From Cardiocondyla obscurior (lineage: Eukaryota; Arthropoda; Insecta; Hymenoptera; Formicidae): DNA of 64,000 nt. Under the pieces are notes generated by a model. The model saw nothing but the letters and a program-made list of their open reading frames with translations, was not told where the DNA came from and ran no database searches. Shown piece by piece: positions 27,301-38,334 of the stretch (its first letter is position 1; the number at the start of each line of letters is the position of its first letter). Made by a program: the position numbers and the translations under genes. The DNA lies in assembly GCF_019399895.1 (NCBI RefSeq), contig NC_091864.1, positions 1,590,001 to 1,654,000 of the forward strand, read 5' to 3'.

Positions 27301-29678
27301 AATAGATCGAGAAAAGGGTTTCGCATGCGACTTGAAAAATCTCGTGATCGCTTTCGAAGATCCGTGGGGTAATTGTGTTTGCTCTGCACTGTTGATGTTC
27401 GATCTTTATTAACTGGTCCGTGGAAAACCGAATTACGAAGGGCGAAAGGAAGTTGGTGGAGAAACAACATTCGCCGGCTGGTAGAACGAAAAAAAAAAAA
27501 AAAGAAAAAAAAAAAGAAGGAAGCGCGAGAGAAAAATCGACGTTCTCCGAACAGCTTTTAGTCGTCTAAATCGCACTTAATTGCAACACGAAGGAGATTT
27601 CTCTTCCAGCACGGAATTAGTGTTATTAAGAATCTAGGATGTGTTTGGACTCAATATCGAGATATAAATTTATCTGCATATCTGGACGATATTAATTTTT
27701 CTAATTTTCTTTTCTTACTTTTTTGTTCGCACTTAAAAGTATTATACTTTTTTTTCTTTTTTTTTTTTTCTGTGTAACGGAGGAAATATTTATACCTAGT
27801 CGCCCTCATTGTATCCTCAACAACGGCAGATGAGGTAAACCTTTTAGTGGCAGAAGGAGCTCCATAAGTCAGATGTTACGTAAATGATAAGCGACGCGGG
27901 TTGAGGGCCGAAAGGGGAGGGATAATAATATGCTTTCCAACGAAACGGTCCTCCGCGCCGGGGAGGAAGACACGGAAGGGCCCCGGTGCTTTTCTTCTTT
28001 TTATTTAAGTATTTATTTAACGGCACGGAGGAAAAAAAAAAAGTAAAGAAGCGAGCGCGGCGTGCCGGGCGCGAAGAGAACGGAGAAAAATAGGCAGACG
28101 GGGAGGGAGGGGTGGGATCGTGAAAGTCCTTTCCGGCCGAGACGTTGCACGAGCACCAAAGTGCTCTCGAGGGTGTACTGTGGACTCCTGCTGGACGCAG
28201 AAGGGCCATACCGAGGGTAGCCTAACAGCCACGTACACAATGCGCGCAACCTGCTTCATTTAGAGCTGCTTTACGTAGTATGTGTACGGGGTGTATCTTG
28301 CGGAGCATGTATGCGCGAGAAGTACCGTGGACTTCGAGGGAAGTTGAGAAAAATAGGAGCCATTTCTACGTCAACTATGCCGCCGCGGAGTCGTTTAACA
28401 TGGCGAATTAGACGATTTAGCTGGGAATTAGATTTTACAAAGTAAACAAGCTGCGCGGACGACTTTGACGAAAACTGGAATATAATTCAATACTCGCTCT
28501 GCTCGCGAACGCTTAATATGGAAGAAAACTGGAGGTAACCGGATATTCGTTAAGACAAATTTTAACGAGAATTTATAGCGGAATTGCTAGAGAACGCGTA
28601 CACTTCGTCCGCGACATACGTTATATGCGTTCTCGATTACACAGCTGACTATCAAGGGGTTTTTCTACTCGCTGCAAGCGGCTCGTGTACAACCGACGGT
28701 GTTACCGCGATAAGAATAAGACGGCGGATCTTAGTGTTCCTCAGCGCAGTCGCGTTAACATTTATGAGTAGCACAGGCGCAATCTTGAAACAATTTTGAC
28801 ACGATTACTCTCGCAGGAGCGTCTTTGTGAAACGTGAAAATTCTCAGTGGAAACGTACACGGCGTGTCGTAACTATTTTATGAAAATAAAGTTTTGCAAA
28901 CTTTTCTCATGAAAATAACGCTGATATCGTGCAAGACCTTTTGTCGGCTTTGTACCGTGACAATAAGACGTGGGCGAGCTATACCGAATGGTTTTTGAAA
29001 ATTAGATCCGTGAGCGGCGCGGCATGCCGATGCTCGTGTCGAGAAAAGGCGGTGACGCGCAATTAAACCACAAGCTTAAGCAATTGATTTTACGAGAAAA
29101 ACATTGAAATATTTTAATCCCGCCTTAATTAGAAACGATTAAATGTAATCTGATAATCGCTAATTAATTTGTGGAAATGAAAGTCCCGTAATATAGCCTT
29201 AATGAAATTGTAGCTCTGTAATTCGGTTACCAAGCTGTTCTCTTTAAGCTGACGTGTAAAGATATTGGGTCTTATAATTTTTGAGAAAATTGATTCTCTT
29301 GAATTTGCCGTTACAATTTTTTTTTTTTTTTCTGTTAAACAATACTTGAACCATGCGTTACGTTATACAGTTCTCGTACGATTACACGTTAGTACCTTCG
29401 CAGGTGCGCCGTTCTTACGCAGCTGGAAGCTCGTTTATGCACCTGAGACTGCAAAGGCAACCCTTTCAACCGTTCCGCCACCTCTCCCCGCCTGGTAATC
29501 CTAACGTTTGATTGCGCCCATTACGGCTGAAGCACCTAATACGTAACTTTCGAGACTCGCACGATAGGTCGGCGCACCAGCCGGTTAAAATCGATTTCAC
29601 CTGTGCTTGCTCTCTCGCCTAACCCTCTCTTGACGCCTTTAACCTACTCTTTCTTTTTTCTACGTTGCTTTTTATATT
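21310..29678. other. Non-coding stretch without supported genes
   Basis: Most of this segment is GC-rich with short overlapping chance frames on both strands. Polypyrimidine-rich segments occur on the + strand near 22.2-22.5, 25.4-25.8 and 26.0 kb, and polypurine or poly-A runs near 24.68-24.73 and 27.49-27.52 kb. A TGGAAGACTA word at 22649 matches the seed region of the miR-7 family, but the rest of the mature sequence and a hairpin are absent. No paired splice sites with an intervening open frame were found. Confidence 0.5.
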
Positions 29679-30400
29679 TATACTAGAAGAAACCATGCGC
29701 TACGCGTCGCTATTTTTTAACAGACCGCAATTACAAGCGACGAAAAAAAAATAATGCGACTTACCAATCTGCATGGCGGCGGAGTTGTTGAGTTCTGCTG
29801 TTGGCTGTAACATAAAGAGAAATATATCATTGTAGACATGTATATTATTTTCAAAAATTAATAAAAAAAAAAATTAAAGTCTTTATTTAATAAAGATTTT
29901 ATGAAAGAAATTTATGCTCACCTAAGAGTTGCTCCGCCGATGCAGGATGCCTATCCGAGGCCTGCTCCTCCTCTCAGATGGGACGTGACGAGCCATCCTT
30001 CCACGCACAAGTAACTCGCGAACGCGTCCGGGTGAAGCTACAATCGCGAAAATTACTTAACAAATTTTTCGACACTCCCGAGTAAAAAAGAATCGTAAAA
30101 AAACGCCCGGTAACTATCGGCAGCCCCGAACGACCGACGAACCGGCTGCTGTTCGTAAAATTACTGTTATCGGCGTGCGGCACTTTTTTTCACTCAACGA
30201 TGCGAAGCAGCGGAGTTTCTCTTGATCTGTAACATAAAAATTACAAAATTACATTGTAGATATTTTATCTAATTAAATAAAATAATAAAAAAATATTATA
30301 AAAAATCTAAATCATTAATTTACGAAGAGAAATTGATACTTGCCTTCTGGGTTGCTCCGCCGGTGCAGGATACCCTTCCTGGGCCTCCTCCTCCTCTCAG
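29679..30400 (-). repeat. Left copy of a duplicated, spliced-looking unit
   Basis: This segment is repeated in the same orientation at 62677-63535. From 29922 to 30400 the two copies differ at only a handful of positions, including through the intron-like parts. From 29679 to 29921 they diverge more and differ by indels (about 24 bp in one intron and about 110 bp near the left edge). The homology ends sharply at CTCAG (30400 and 63535). On the - strand it contains three exon-like blocks with splice signals kept in both copies. It may be a recent segmental duplication or a member of a dispersed repeat family; no transposase, reverse transcriptase or terminal repeats are visible. Confidence 0.85.
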
Positions 30401-30452
30401 ACCTCCCGTCAGGGTGACTAGCTTCCTCTCAGATTCGTCCTCGCACTGATCC
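29765..30452 (-). ncRNA. Putative three-exon minus-strand transcript (left copy)
   Basis: Read on the - strand, a TTTGCAG acceptor opens block 1 (30452-30344, 109 nt), which ends at a GCAAGT donor. A 117-nt GC-AG intron ends in TATGTTACAG before block 2 (30226-29922, 305 nt), which ends at GTGAGC. A second 117-nt intron, ending in the same TATGTTACAG, leads to block 3 (29804-29765, 40 nt) with a GTAAGT donor. All three frames of block 2 contain early stops, so a non-coding RNA or 3' untranslated exons are more likely than coding sequence. A further donor (AAA/GTAAGT) at 30525 could end an exon upstream, leaving a 73-nt intron. A 69-codon frame inside block 2 (30183-29974) begins at GTG, not ATG. 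Confidence 0.45.
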
Positions 30453-30824
30453 CTGCAAATAAAAAGCCCAGATAATTAGTTAAAACTTCGCGAGTCTACG
30501 CAACACGCGTAAGGATATCACTTACTTTAAAGAAAGGAAACGTAATCGCACGTGCTCTCCTCGCACAAAGAACAGAAAGGAGAAAATAGTATCGCGAGGT
30601 TTTTGTTTAACGCGAATACGTATTAATTTCGATACGGACACACGTGCTTGCTGTACAGCGCGTAGGATACGTGTGTGCTTGCGCGACCGCTGGAGAAGGA
30701 CAAAGCGAGAGTGGAAGTAGTGGGGGAATATACCTAACGCGCGGCACGTAAGCTCGCGCTCGCTCTCGCTCCGTTCCTCCCACCACTCCCCGCAGCCCTC
30801 GCGCCTATCTATACGTTAGTCTTT

Positions 30825-30957
30825 TTCGATTTAATTGTAATATTAATTTCGTATGTCCAGACAAAGACGGTACTTCCATCAAGTCGTCCTCGATCTTGAA
30901 AATCGCGAAGACCGTCTTTGCCTGGATATATTAATTAAATATTAAAATTAAATTGAA
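30825..30957. repeat. Long imperfect hairpin (133 bp)
   Basis: Bases 30825-30875 pair with 30908-30957. The reverse complement of the right arm matches the left arm over about 50 positions with a few mismatches and a one-base bulge, including the shared core CAAAGACGGT. The loop is about 32 nt and can itself form a short CAAG/CTTG stem. The inner 80-90 nt have the dimensions of an animal microRNA precursor, but neither arm matches a microRNA family I can recall. A foldback transposon remnant is equally possible. Confidence 0.55.
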
Positions 30958-30961
30958 CTTC

Positions 30962-31034
30962 AAAATCGCCGACGTTGACTCTTGCTTGGCGTGAAGCAAA
31001 CCAAGCGAGAGAGAACTAATCAGCGTCGGTTTTA
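30962..31034. repeat. Second hairpin, next to the first (73 bp)
   Basis: Bases 30962-30989 pair with 31001-31034. The stem has GC-rich CGACG and CTTGCTTGG blocks separated by an internal loop, and the terminal loop is about 11 nt. It starts five bases after the 30825-30957 hairpin ends. Two tandem hairpins this close suggest either a microRNA-like cluster or one composite inverted-repeat element. Confidence 0.5.
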
Positions 31035-31039
31035 ACGCT

Positions 31040-34000
31040 AATAAAAAAATATTAAGGGATGAACGCACTTATTTTACATACGATTTTTCTTTCATCTATA
31101 TAACTTTAATCGGATAGTCTGCAAATATTTTTCATGTAATATCTTCATTCGTTTGATATACGAATGTAGTGAAATTTAGTACTAAATTAAGTATTAGAGA
31201 AATACTTCTTTTCTGTAATTACTTTCAAGACTTTCTACGAGTTTTTAATAGCCGCATCTTGATTATTAAATAGAAGTTGATTTAAAAAATAATTTTAAAG
31301 AATTAGTTATTTTTATAGTGTTAATTTATTTATTAATTTTTTTATTTTTATTTTATTGTTACCGTCTTTTTTTAAAGCAACCTTCTTCGCCTCATTTACC
31401 TTTGTCCAGTTTCGTTTCTTCATATCTCGTTGACCGACTAGGGGAGGACTGAGAGATGGAAACTAATGGTGACCGAGAGAGAATAGTAGGTGAATAGAAA
31501 GGAGGGTCGAGTTCTGTTTGCGGGCCGACATTAAACATTCAAAGGGACGGCAAAAAAGAAGATGCATTTGCATCCCGCACTGCAACTGTGGGCTCCCGGA
31601 AAAAACATAAATAATTCAAGAGTTTTTACGGGACCGTCGGGAGTTGGTTGTCGGGGGTGGGTAGAGAAGAGAGGGGCCGAGGGGGAGGTAGTGGCGGTGG
31701 TATTCGCGACAAGAGCGGATGATTTTGCGGGGTGGCGGAATGTCGGGATCAGTCATGACGTGCCAAACGGTCGAATAAACGGCCGAAAAATGATGCCGAT
31801 GCCGGTTGCCGCGCGCCGAAACTTTGTAAAGCCGATAATGTTTTTCGTTGTAGAGCAGATTTCGCGCGACGGAATATCGCGCTAAAAATTGTTTATGAAA
31901 TGGCCGAATGGACTGTTCCGGCAGATGCGCCCGTCGCGTTACAATTTTCGAATAAAATCTTGTGCCCCGAAAACGTAATATCTGTTGCCGTAGTTGTCAC
32001 GACGCTTGCACGTTTTCGAACGGTGAAAAATCACGTGCGTTAAATCGTTTGGTTGGGTATTTTTTTTTTTTTTTTTTTTTTACAATTTCTACCAGCTAGC
32101 GAATTTGGAAGCCTGCATTTTTCGGAGTTTCTACAAAGTTTCGAAGAAAAAAGTCGCGTAAAAAATTGGACGAAGAATTTACAGACAAAAAAAAAATACG
32201 TGCTGTCGTATACGTGGCGGTAAATTTATTTATTATTTTTTTTTTTCTCGTTACTATTGGCTCGGAGAAAATCCAGGCCGGAGTACTGGAATCGACGATT
32301 GCCTGTAACGTCATTGCCGGGTCTATCGATCTCGCTGGATAGCAGCTCGCGGCCAAACAAATCTTAGCCGAAGTTAATTCAGCTTTTCCACGGGCAAATT
32401 GCCGATATGTACGTACGAATCTAATTTCGGTTCTAGTAACGCGCCTAAAAATTGCCATCGAAATCGTTCGAGGCATGTTATTTGGTCTCGTACACGAGAG
32501 TGAAATATTCGTGACCGCAGCTGTAAATATTTTCACGCCGGACACGTTTATTTATTTATTTTTTCATTGAGACTTTGCAAAACGCAATTTCATTCTCGAT
32601 CGTCCGGCGGATGGTTGCATCCGTCGACGAACGACGCCGCGTATAACATGCGTTCAGCAAAACGTCGAAAAATTATTTTCTTAAACGTTTGTTGTAAAAA
32701 TAAGAATTTTTTGTGGAGATTTTCGAGAAAAAAAAGATAGAAAAAAATTACATGTATCTTCTACTGTAACGTCCACAAATAAAAAAAAAAAAAAAAACGT
32801 TTACTTACTTGATAGCACAATAAAAATTACAAAGAATTAATTGACTTTACTAGAAATTTAAACATATTTCCAATTAAAAATTAAAAAAAATAGAAACTAT
32901 CGTCGAAGAAAAATTTATCCAAAATTTATCAAAGCACGATCTGCGAAATGAGACTTGCGGAGAAACTCTGTTTACACAAGCAAATTGAAGTGAGTAAAGT
33001 TAAGCGCCCTAAGGTAATTTAATTTGTTTCTTTCAAATATTTCTCGATATTCTCCGTCTTCTTCTTTCCTCTCCACAAAATATCAAAAAGTATCTCGGCG
33101 AAACTTCAACCACGATTTAATATTATCGTGTTCGATATTTTCCTCTAATTAAGTTTGCACGTGATTTAATAAGACGACGCGGTGACACGAGATGAATTTC
33201 TCGCGTTCTGATTATAACCAGATGGATCGAATTCATCGCATTTTCGCGTGTTTGGCGGTTCTGATTCGTTTTATGCGAAGTGTTTCATTCTGTGTAGTCG
33301 TGGATTGCTTGGCGTCGAACAGCCGCGCATACCGCGATGAAATTATATTAGTCGGCGAGATATGTCGCGCGCAATTTCGGAATATCCACCGAAGTGGCCG
33401 TTCGAAGGAGCCGGCGACGAAGCCGAGAGGGGCCCCGGGTTTCCTATCGGGGAAAGTTTTAACGGCGCTTCATTAAGCAAAATAGTTTCGTACGTACGAT
33501 CGCACATACGGCGTACCGGTATTTGCGGGACGTAGAGGGGGAGGGTGAATTTGAACGCAACGGGAAACGGGAACCGAGAGAATAACGCTTCGCGCGGCTT
33601 TGCGTTTGCTAATCCGGACGGCTCGCGGCCCCGAATTGTTTCCGGCGGCAACCAGGGCGCGTTTACCGGCGACAATAATCGTCGCCACTCGACGCGAAAC
33701 GCCAGAGGAAACGCGCGCGACAGCGCGGCGGCGATGGCGACTGCGGGAGGGCAAAAAGCGAGAGGCGGATTAATTTCGTGTTCTCGTAGCGATGCCCCCG
33801 GATATTCCGCACTCTCGTTGCGGGGGTGAGTCAAACGCGGCCGCGGCATTCCCGTTTTGCAAATCCGAATTTTGCCCGAGCGATAGAACGAGGTGGGCGG
33901 AGAATCTTTTCGAGCGTGTTCGCGTTAAGAGAGATTCTCTAGCGTCCTATCACTTGCGTGATACTGATAACGGAAAGAGAACAAATCGGAACCCTCCTCT

Positions 34001-36565
34001 TTCCCCCCTCGGCCGCGTGTCGCGATTTTTATTAAACCCTGTCGTCGCTCTGACGCCGTCCGTCGCGACGAATAAACGCGGCGCCGAATGACACCGCGTG
34101 TCGGATTTTAAGCTAATACTAGAGAAAGAGATATATAAATGGAGGACGCCGTTGGTTTGCCGCGTTGGGTGGAAATACCGCGTGTATCCGGTATCAAGCA
34201 TATTCGGTTCTTGTCAAAACGCTGGCAGGTCCGAACGCTTGACAAATGAACCGCCAGACGTTACGGAGGCAAACGGGGGCACGTTTCTCGTAGTTAATGT
34301 CTCTCGGTTTTTTCTTCTTTTTTTTTATTCTTTTTGTTATTTTTTTTCCGCGCAAGGAGCTTATAGACACGATTTTGCGAACGTCAAGTGACATGCGATT
34401 ACCATTGTCTCTATGAGGTTACATTACGCCTAAGTGCAAGGCGGCCGGGACGTTTAACGACCGGCAATCAGGATCCAGAAAGGAACGCCGCCGCCCGTTT
34501 TTTTTTTTTTTCTTTTTTTTTCTCTCGCTTCTCGCCCTATTCTTCCCCATTGCTGCTCCTCCCGCTCTTTATAATTCTTCGCGAAACATTCTTTTTTTTT
34601 CCCCACCCTTTTTATCTCCCCGAAAGCCCTCTTCGTCCCGCTCCCCCGCTCCTCCTTCTTCATTCTCGACGCCCATCCCATCGTCGTTTGCATAAAGTGA
34701 GCTATCCGCGCTTTTAATATACGCAAATGAAGTTACGCGCCGGAACTAATCATATTTGCATGCGGAACAGCAATCTCCTTTGAGCCCTTGTCATACTTAT
34801 TACTCCAGTTTAGTCGCTAGAGAAAATTTTATGACGAGCAGCGTCGGCTCGTAACCGGCGCCAGGATCATCGGCGATTGATCGCATTCGCCGGAAAAGCG
34901 ATGCCCTATCGGGGAACGTTATGCGTTTAAAGCTTAAATATTCTCACTTCGCCGCGTTAAATCGCTTACTCGAAACTATCGGGAAGTAATTACTGATAAC
35001 GGCGCTGCAATTACGACGTATTGCTCGCGTTTGTTGCGAAGTACTTTGTCGCGGGGACTCCATAGATCGTCCTCTCGTTTCGAACTCGCGCGGGTGAAGC
35101 GTGCAAATTACAATTTTGTTCTTTATTATTTTTTTCTTTTTTTTTTTTTTTATATCCGCCGTACTACAAGAAAGAAGTCAAATAACAATTTGGACGTCCG
35201 AAGCGCCGCGGTACAGTTAGATTATATCTCCGCTACGGTTATATCTTCAGCCGCGGAGTTTTCGTTTCTCGCAAGTTTCATAATTCCTTCGAACCGGCGG
35301 TCACACGACGATCGAAACTTTATTCGATTAAAGTTACGTCGTAATGCCGGCTCGTTCATTAAGGATTAAAGGCGGAGTCAGCCGCTTCGGATGCGATATG
35401 ACAATGTAAGGCAAACGTCGCAGCCGGTAGATTTGCGAAACACTTCCCGTGGAAGTCCCCAACTACGAGAAACGATAGACGGACGGGTATTCTTGCCGGT
35501 GTTCTCGCGGAAACTTCTGGGACGCGCGCGAACGTTTGTCGTACCACTCCGCAATCGCATTTAATTAATTATCGATCGATCCGTCGTGGGCGTTCAATCG
35601 CGAGTACGTCCTGCCGACTGACAATGAGAACGGGAACCGGCGGGACGGTATTATATGACTGTAATCGAAAGACTTGGCTCGATAATGTGATTTATCGATC
35701 CGGCGTCGATTTGACGGCGCCGTGTCGGCCTATTCAACAAATTAAAATCGGAACTCTATTGAATGTGGACCTCGTTAAAATCCTCGAACCAAGGGTGCTT
35801 TCTCCGGAGAATGTAGCCTAACTTTGAAAAAACGAAGTAGCGACGACCGTATATTTAAATTTGGAATATTTGCCGGCTTTTATTGAACGGCAAAAAGATT
35901 TTTTTCTCCCCCGTACATTAAATAACAATGCGAAACACCGACTGCTGTCGTTACTTTATTCGTTGCGTTTAATCGCGACTTGAATTTTCCGGGAACTTCG
36001 TTTGATATATGTGTTCGACGGGCACATTATCATTGACTGCGATATAGCCGCATTTCGGTCACGCACGATCGAGTATTATCGTCATCATTGGCTATAGTGG
36101 CTATTCGTGAGCTGCCGAGCATGCGGAGGGCAATCGCGGTCTAGAGAAGCGCTTACGGACTATCGCTGCTTCCACCTGCTCCTCCGCTCCCGAATATTGC
36201 GCCGAGAGATATACTTGTGTCGATAATGAACCGCTAATAAATACAGGCGCGTGCCACTGCAGCCACTGCTAAATTCACTTCCGCGGAAAGTTTCGAAGCG
36301 ATTTAAGCCACCGAGTGGCAATTAAAACTTTTTGCCCCGAGAAAATGGATTAATTAATATCGAATGGTTTAGCACAAGTATATTGGCGACTAATCACGCA
36401 TGAGATGAATTATTTTTAAATTAAATTCTATACGTAATATTCTCCGAATAGCTTACTAATTTACTAACATAATTAATTTCCGAAATCTTTACTGTTACAT
36501 AAAATTATAGATATTAAGTTTCTACTAACCATACTAACAATTTTTTCTTTTCCCTTTGCTTGCAG
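31040..36565. other. Non-coding sequence upstream of the membrane-protein exon
   Basis: No supported coding exon was found. The last part is probably an intron of the + strand gene, because position 36565 is a strong acceptor (TTTTCCCTTTGCTTGCAG). The stretch includes a run of 22 T at 32060-32081, poly-A near 32780-32796, a GC-rich block with long chance frames on both strands at 33.5-34.1 kb, and a polypyrimidine tract at about 34500-34670. Upstream 5' untranslated exons of the gene should lie here or further left but cannot be identified by eye. Confidence 0.5.
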
Positions 36566-36742
36566 ATGCAATAATATAATCGCCCACTAACCTCGTGAAG
36601 AATCCGTTACTAACAAAACAAAAAAAAAAAAAAAATGCGCTCCTAATTAATTAGCGCGAGGCTCTGATTATCGCTATTATCGGCGACTACTATCCACGGG
36701 TCGTAGCGCGGTCTCGCGAAATGATCATGCGAATTCCCGAAA
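36566..36742 (+). promoter_or_regulatory. 5' leader with three upstream ORFs
   Basis: The exon begins at 36566 after a strong polypyrimidine/CAG acceptor. The leader contains three upstream ATGs before the main start. The first is a two-codon ORF at the exon edge (36566-36574). The second is a three-codon ORF (36635-36646). The third starts at 36721 with a purine at -3, runs 26 codons in another frame and stops at 36799-36801, so it overlaps the main start at 36743. An in-frame stop at 36722-36724 precedes the main ATG, which has A at -3. This layout is typical of translationally dampened mRNAs; regulation is inferred, not shown. Confidence 0.6.
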
Positions 36743-38096
36743 ATGCGCAGAACCAGCAGCAACGGCCTCAAGCTCGACCTGACGGAGAACACGCCAGGTA
36801 GCTCGTTGTCGCGGCTGCCGAATCTGGTCGAGCATGCGGAGACCTGCCAGGCGCTGTCCGCCGGCACCGGTGAGAATTTGAGCAGCAAACTGCCTAACGT
36901 GGTCGAGGGCTCGATGGACTATGGTAGCGAGCGGAGGTCCTCCCGCTATCTGGAGTACCAAGAAATCAAGTCCTACCAGGACCCCCAGTCGTCCGCCTCG
37001 GCGGCGCCGGCCTACGAGGCGGCCTACCACGATCAGCCGAGAGGATACCGTAATTATGATCGCAAAGCGGGAGTCGGCTTCGATCGAGAGAATCTCGAGA
37101 GGTACGACAACAGGATCTACCCGGAGGACGGACTAAGATATGGCGCCGATCGCCGCGTGGATCAGCGCACCTACCAGGAGTCGGACCTGGACGCGCCCTA
37201 CGATCGAACCGACGCGCAGAAGCTCAGCAGAGCTTATCCGGAACTCCAGGACCCCAGCAGACGCTATTCGCGCGACTTGACTGATTACGAATACGCGTCC
37301 CGCTATGCTGAAGAGACACTGAAACTGGAGCCTAAGAAAGACCACCACCACCATCATCATCCGGGAAAGATCTACGAGCCGACCGCCTCCAAGGGCTACG
37401 AATCGGGCGTGAAAACTCACGACTCCGCTTACGACCTGGGCACCTGCGCCGGGCAGCAGGAGCCGCCGCCTAGACAATATGAGAGCAAGTATCACTCGGT
37501 CAGCAAGATGTACGGCACTTTGCCCAGGTACGAAAGCAGCAAGTCTTACGAGCCAACCTACGAGTCGAGGCCCACCTACGAGCCTAAGTATGACGAGCAA
37601 TCGTACGAATGCGGCGGTAAAACTTACGAGTCTAAGTACGAGCTTACGAGCTCGAAGAGTTACGAGAGGGCCAAGTACGAGGGCACCTCGTCGGCGAGAT
37701 ATCAAGACAAGTCGTACGATCAGACTTTGAAAATCGGCGAGCTGGGCTCGTCATCGTCCGGCGCGTACGTCAGAAAGCACCAGGATCAGGAGGAGACCGG
37801 CGCGGAGAAAATGAACGGATATAGAAAAAATAATTTCGAGGCTTACGGAGTTTACTCCGATCCCGAGGACGACCACGGTTTTTTGGCGGACAAAAAAGGG
37901 CCTCAATACACCTACAAGGGCGTCGTGGTAAACGTTAGCGGGGAATCCGCGGTAGTCGATCAGAAACGATCTAAGGACGGCAGGCAAACCGAGGTAATCA
38001 GGAGCCCTTGGTGCAGGCCAACGATTCTGCTGCTCCTGCTGGTGCTCCTGGTCGTCATTTTCGTCTTCGTCGCGGGAATACTGTTGTACTTTAATT
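36743..38096 (+). CDS. Type II single-pass membrane protein, N-terminal exon (gene continues)
   Basis: This exon encodes 451 complete residues plus one base of the next codon. Residues 1-425 are hydrophilic and rich in Tyr, Ser, Lys, Glu and Arg, with little predicted globular structure. A His6 run sits at 201-206. From about 246 to 335 a Tyr motif (Y-E/D-S/P/K-x) recurs with spacings of a few residues. Residues 427-450 form one strong Leu/Val/Ile/Phe transmembrane helix. No signal peptide is present, and the side before the helix carries more Lys and Arg than the side after it, so the N-terminus should be cytoplasmic and the C-terminus extracellular. Codons are markedly richer in G/C at position three than the flanking DNA. 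The exon ends at 38096, before GTGAGT. Reading through the intron gives only eight more residues and a stop. The family is not recognised; the repeated tyrosines could be phosphorylation or adaptor sites, which is inference. Confidence 0.85.
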
Positions 38097-38295
38097 GTGA
38101 GTTTCAGCCAGCCATTATTTAACACGGCGCATTTTTCGCGAGGAAGCAGCGCGCTTTACTTTTTACGCACACTTTTTTTTCCCCCCAAGAAAATACCCGT
38201 TCGGCTTTTTCGCTTGTTTGAAAATAATTCGCGAACCGTTTTTTCGCCCGAAATGCACTTCAATGCGAAAATTCAATATTGCAGGTACTTTTTGT

Positions 38296-38334
38296 AATAA
38301 AAGTTTTGTTACGGTTTTTGGCATGCTGAATAAA
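38296..38334 (+). terminator. Two AATAAA signals just inside the intron
   Basis: AATAAA hexamers occur at 38296-38301 and 38329-38334, about 175-210 bases after the stop codon (38120-38122) that is reached if the donor at 38097 is not used. Use of either site would give an mRNA encoding a 459-residue form that ends nine residues after the membrane helix, with no outer domain. AT-rich DNA contains this hexamer often, so use is uncertain. Confidence 0.25.

Noticed and set aside
29974..30183. 69-codon minus-strand frame, nearly identical in both copies of the duplicated unit (also 63109-63318)
   Set aside because: It begins at GTG, not ATG. Its identity between copies merely reflects recent DNA duplication, because intron parts are equally similar. 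The two differing codons are both amino-acid changes, giving no sign of selection for a protein.
30397..30400. Plus-strand splice-acceptor-like CTCCTCCTCTCAG at the edges of the duplicated unit
   Set aside because: It resembles an acceptor on +, but no matching + strand donors or open frames exist, whereas the - strand has complete donor/acceptor sets in both copies.
30735..30750. 16-base exact match with 62229-62244 (TATACCTAACGCGCGG)
   Set aside because: Its position relative to the duplicated unit differs between the two places, and about one such match is expected by chance in 64 kb.
36725..37705. Long antisense open frames opposite the membrane-protein exon (101 and 190 codons)
   Set aside because: They are shadows of the GC-rich codon usage of the real exon on the other strand and have no independent support.
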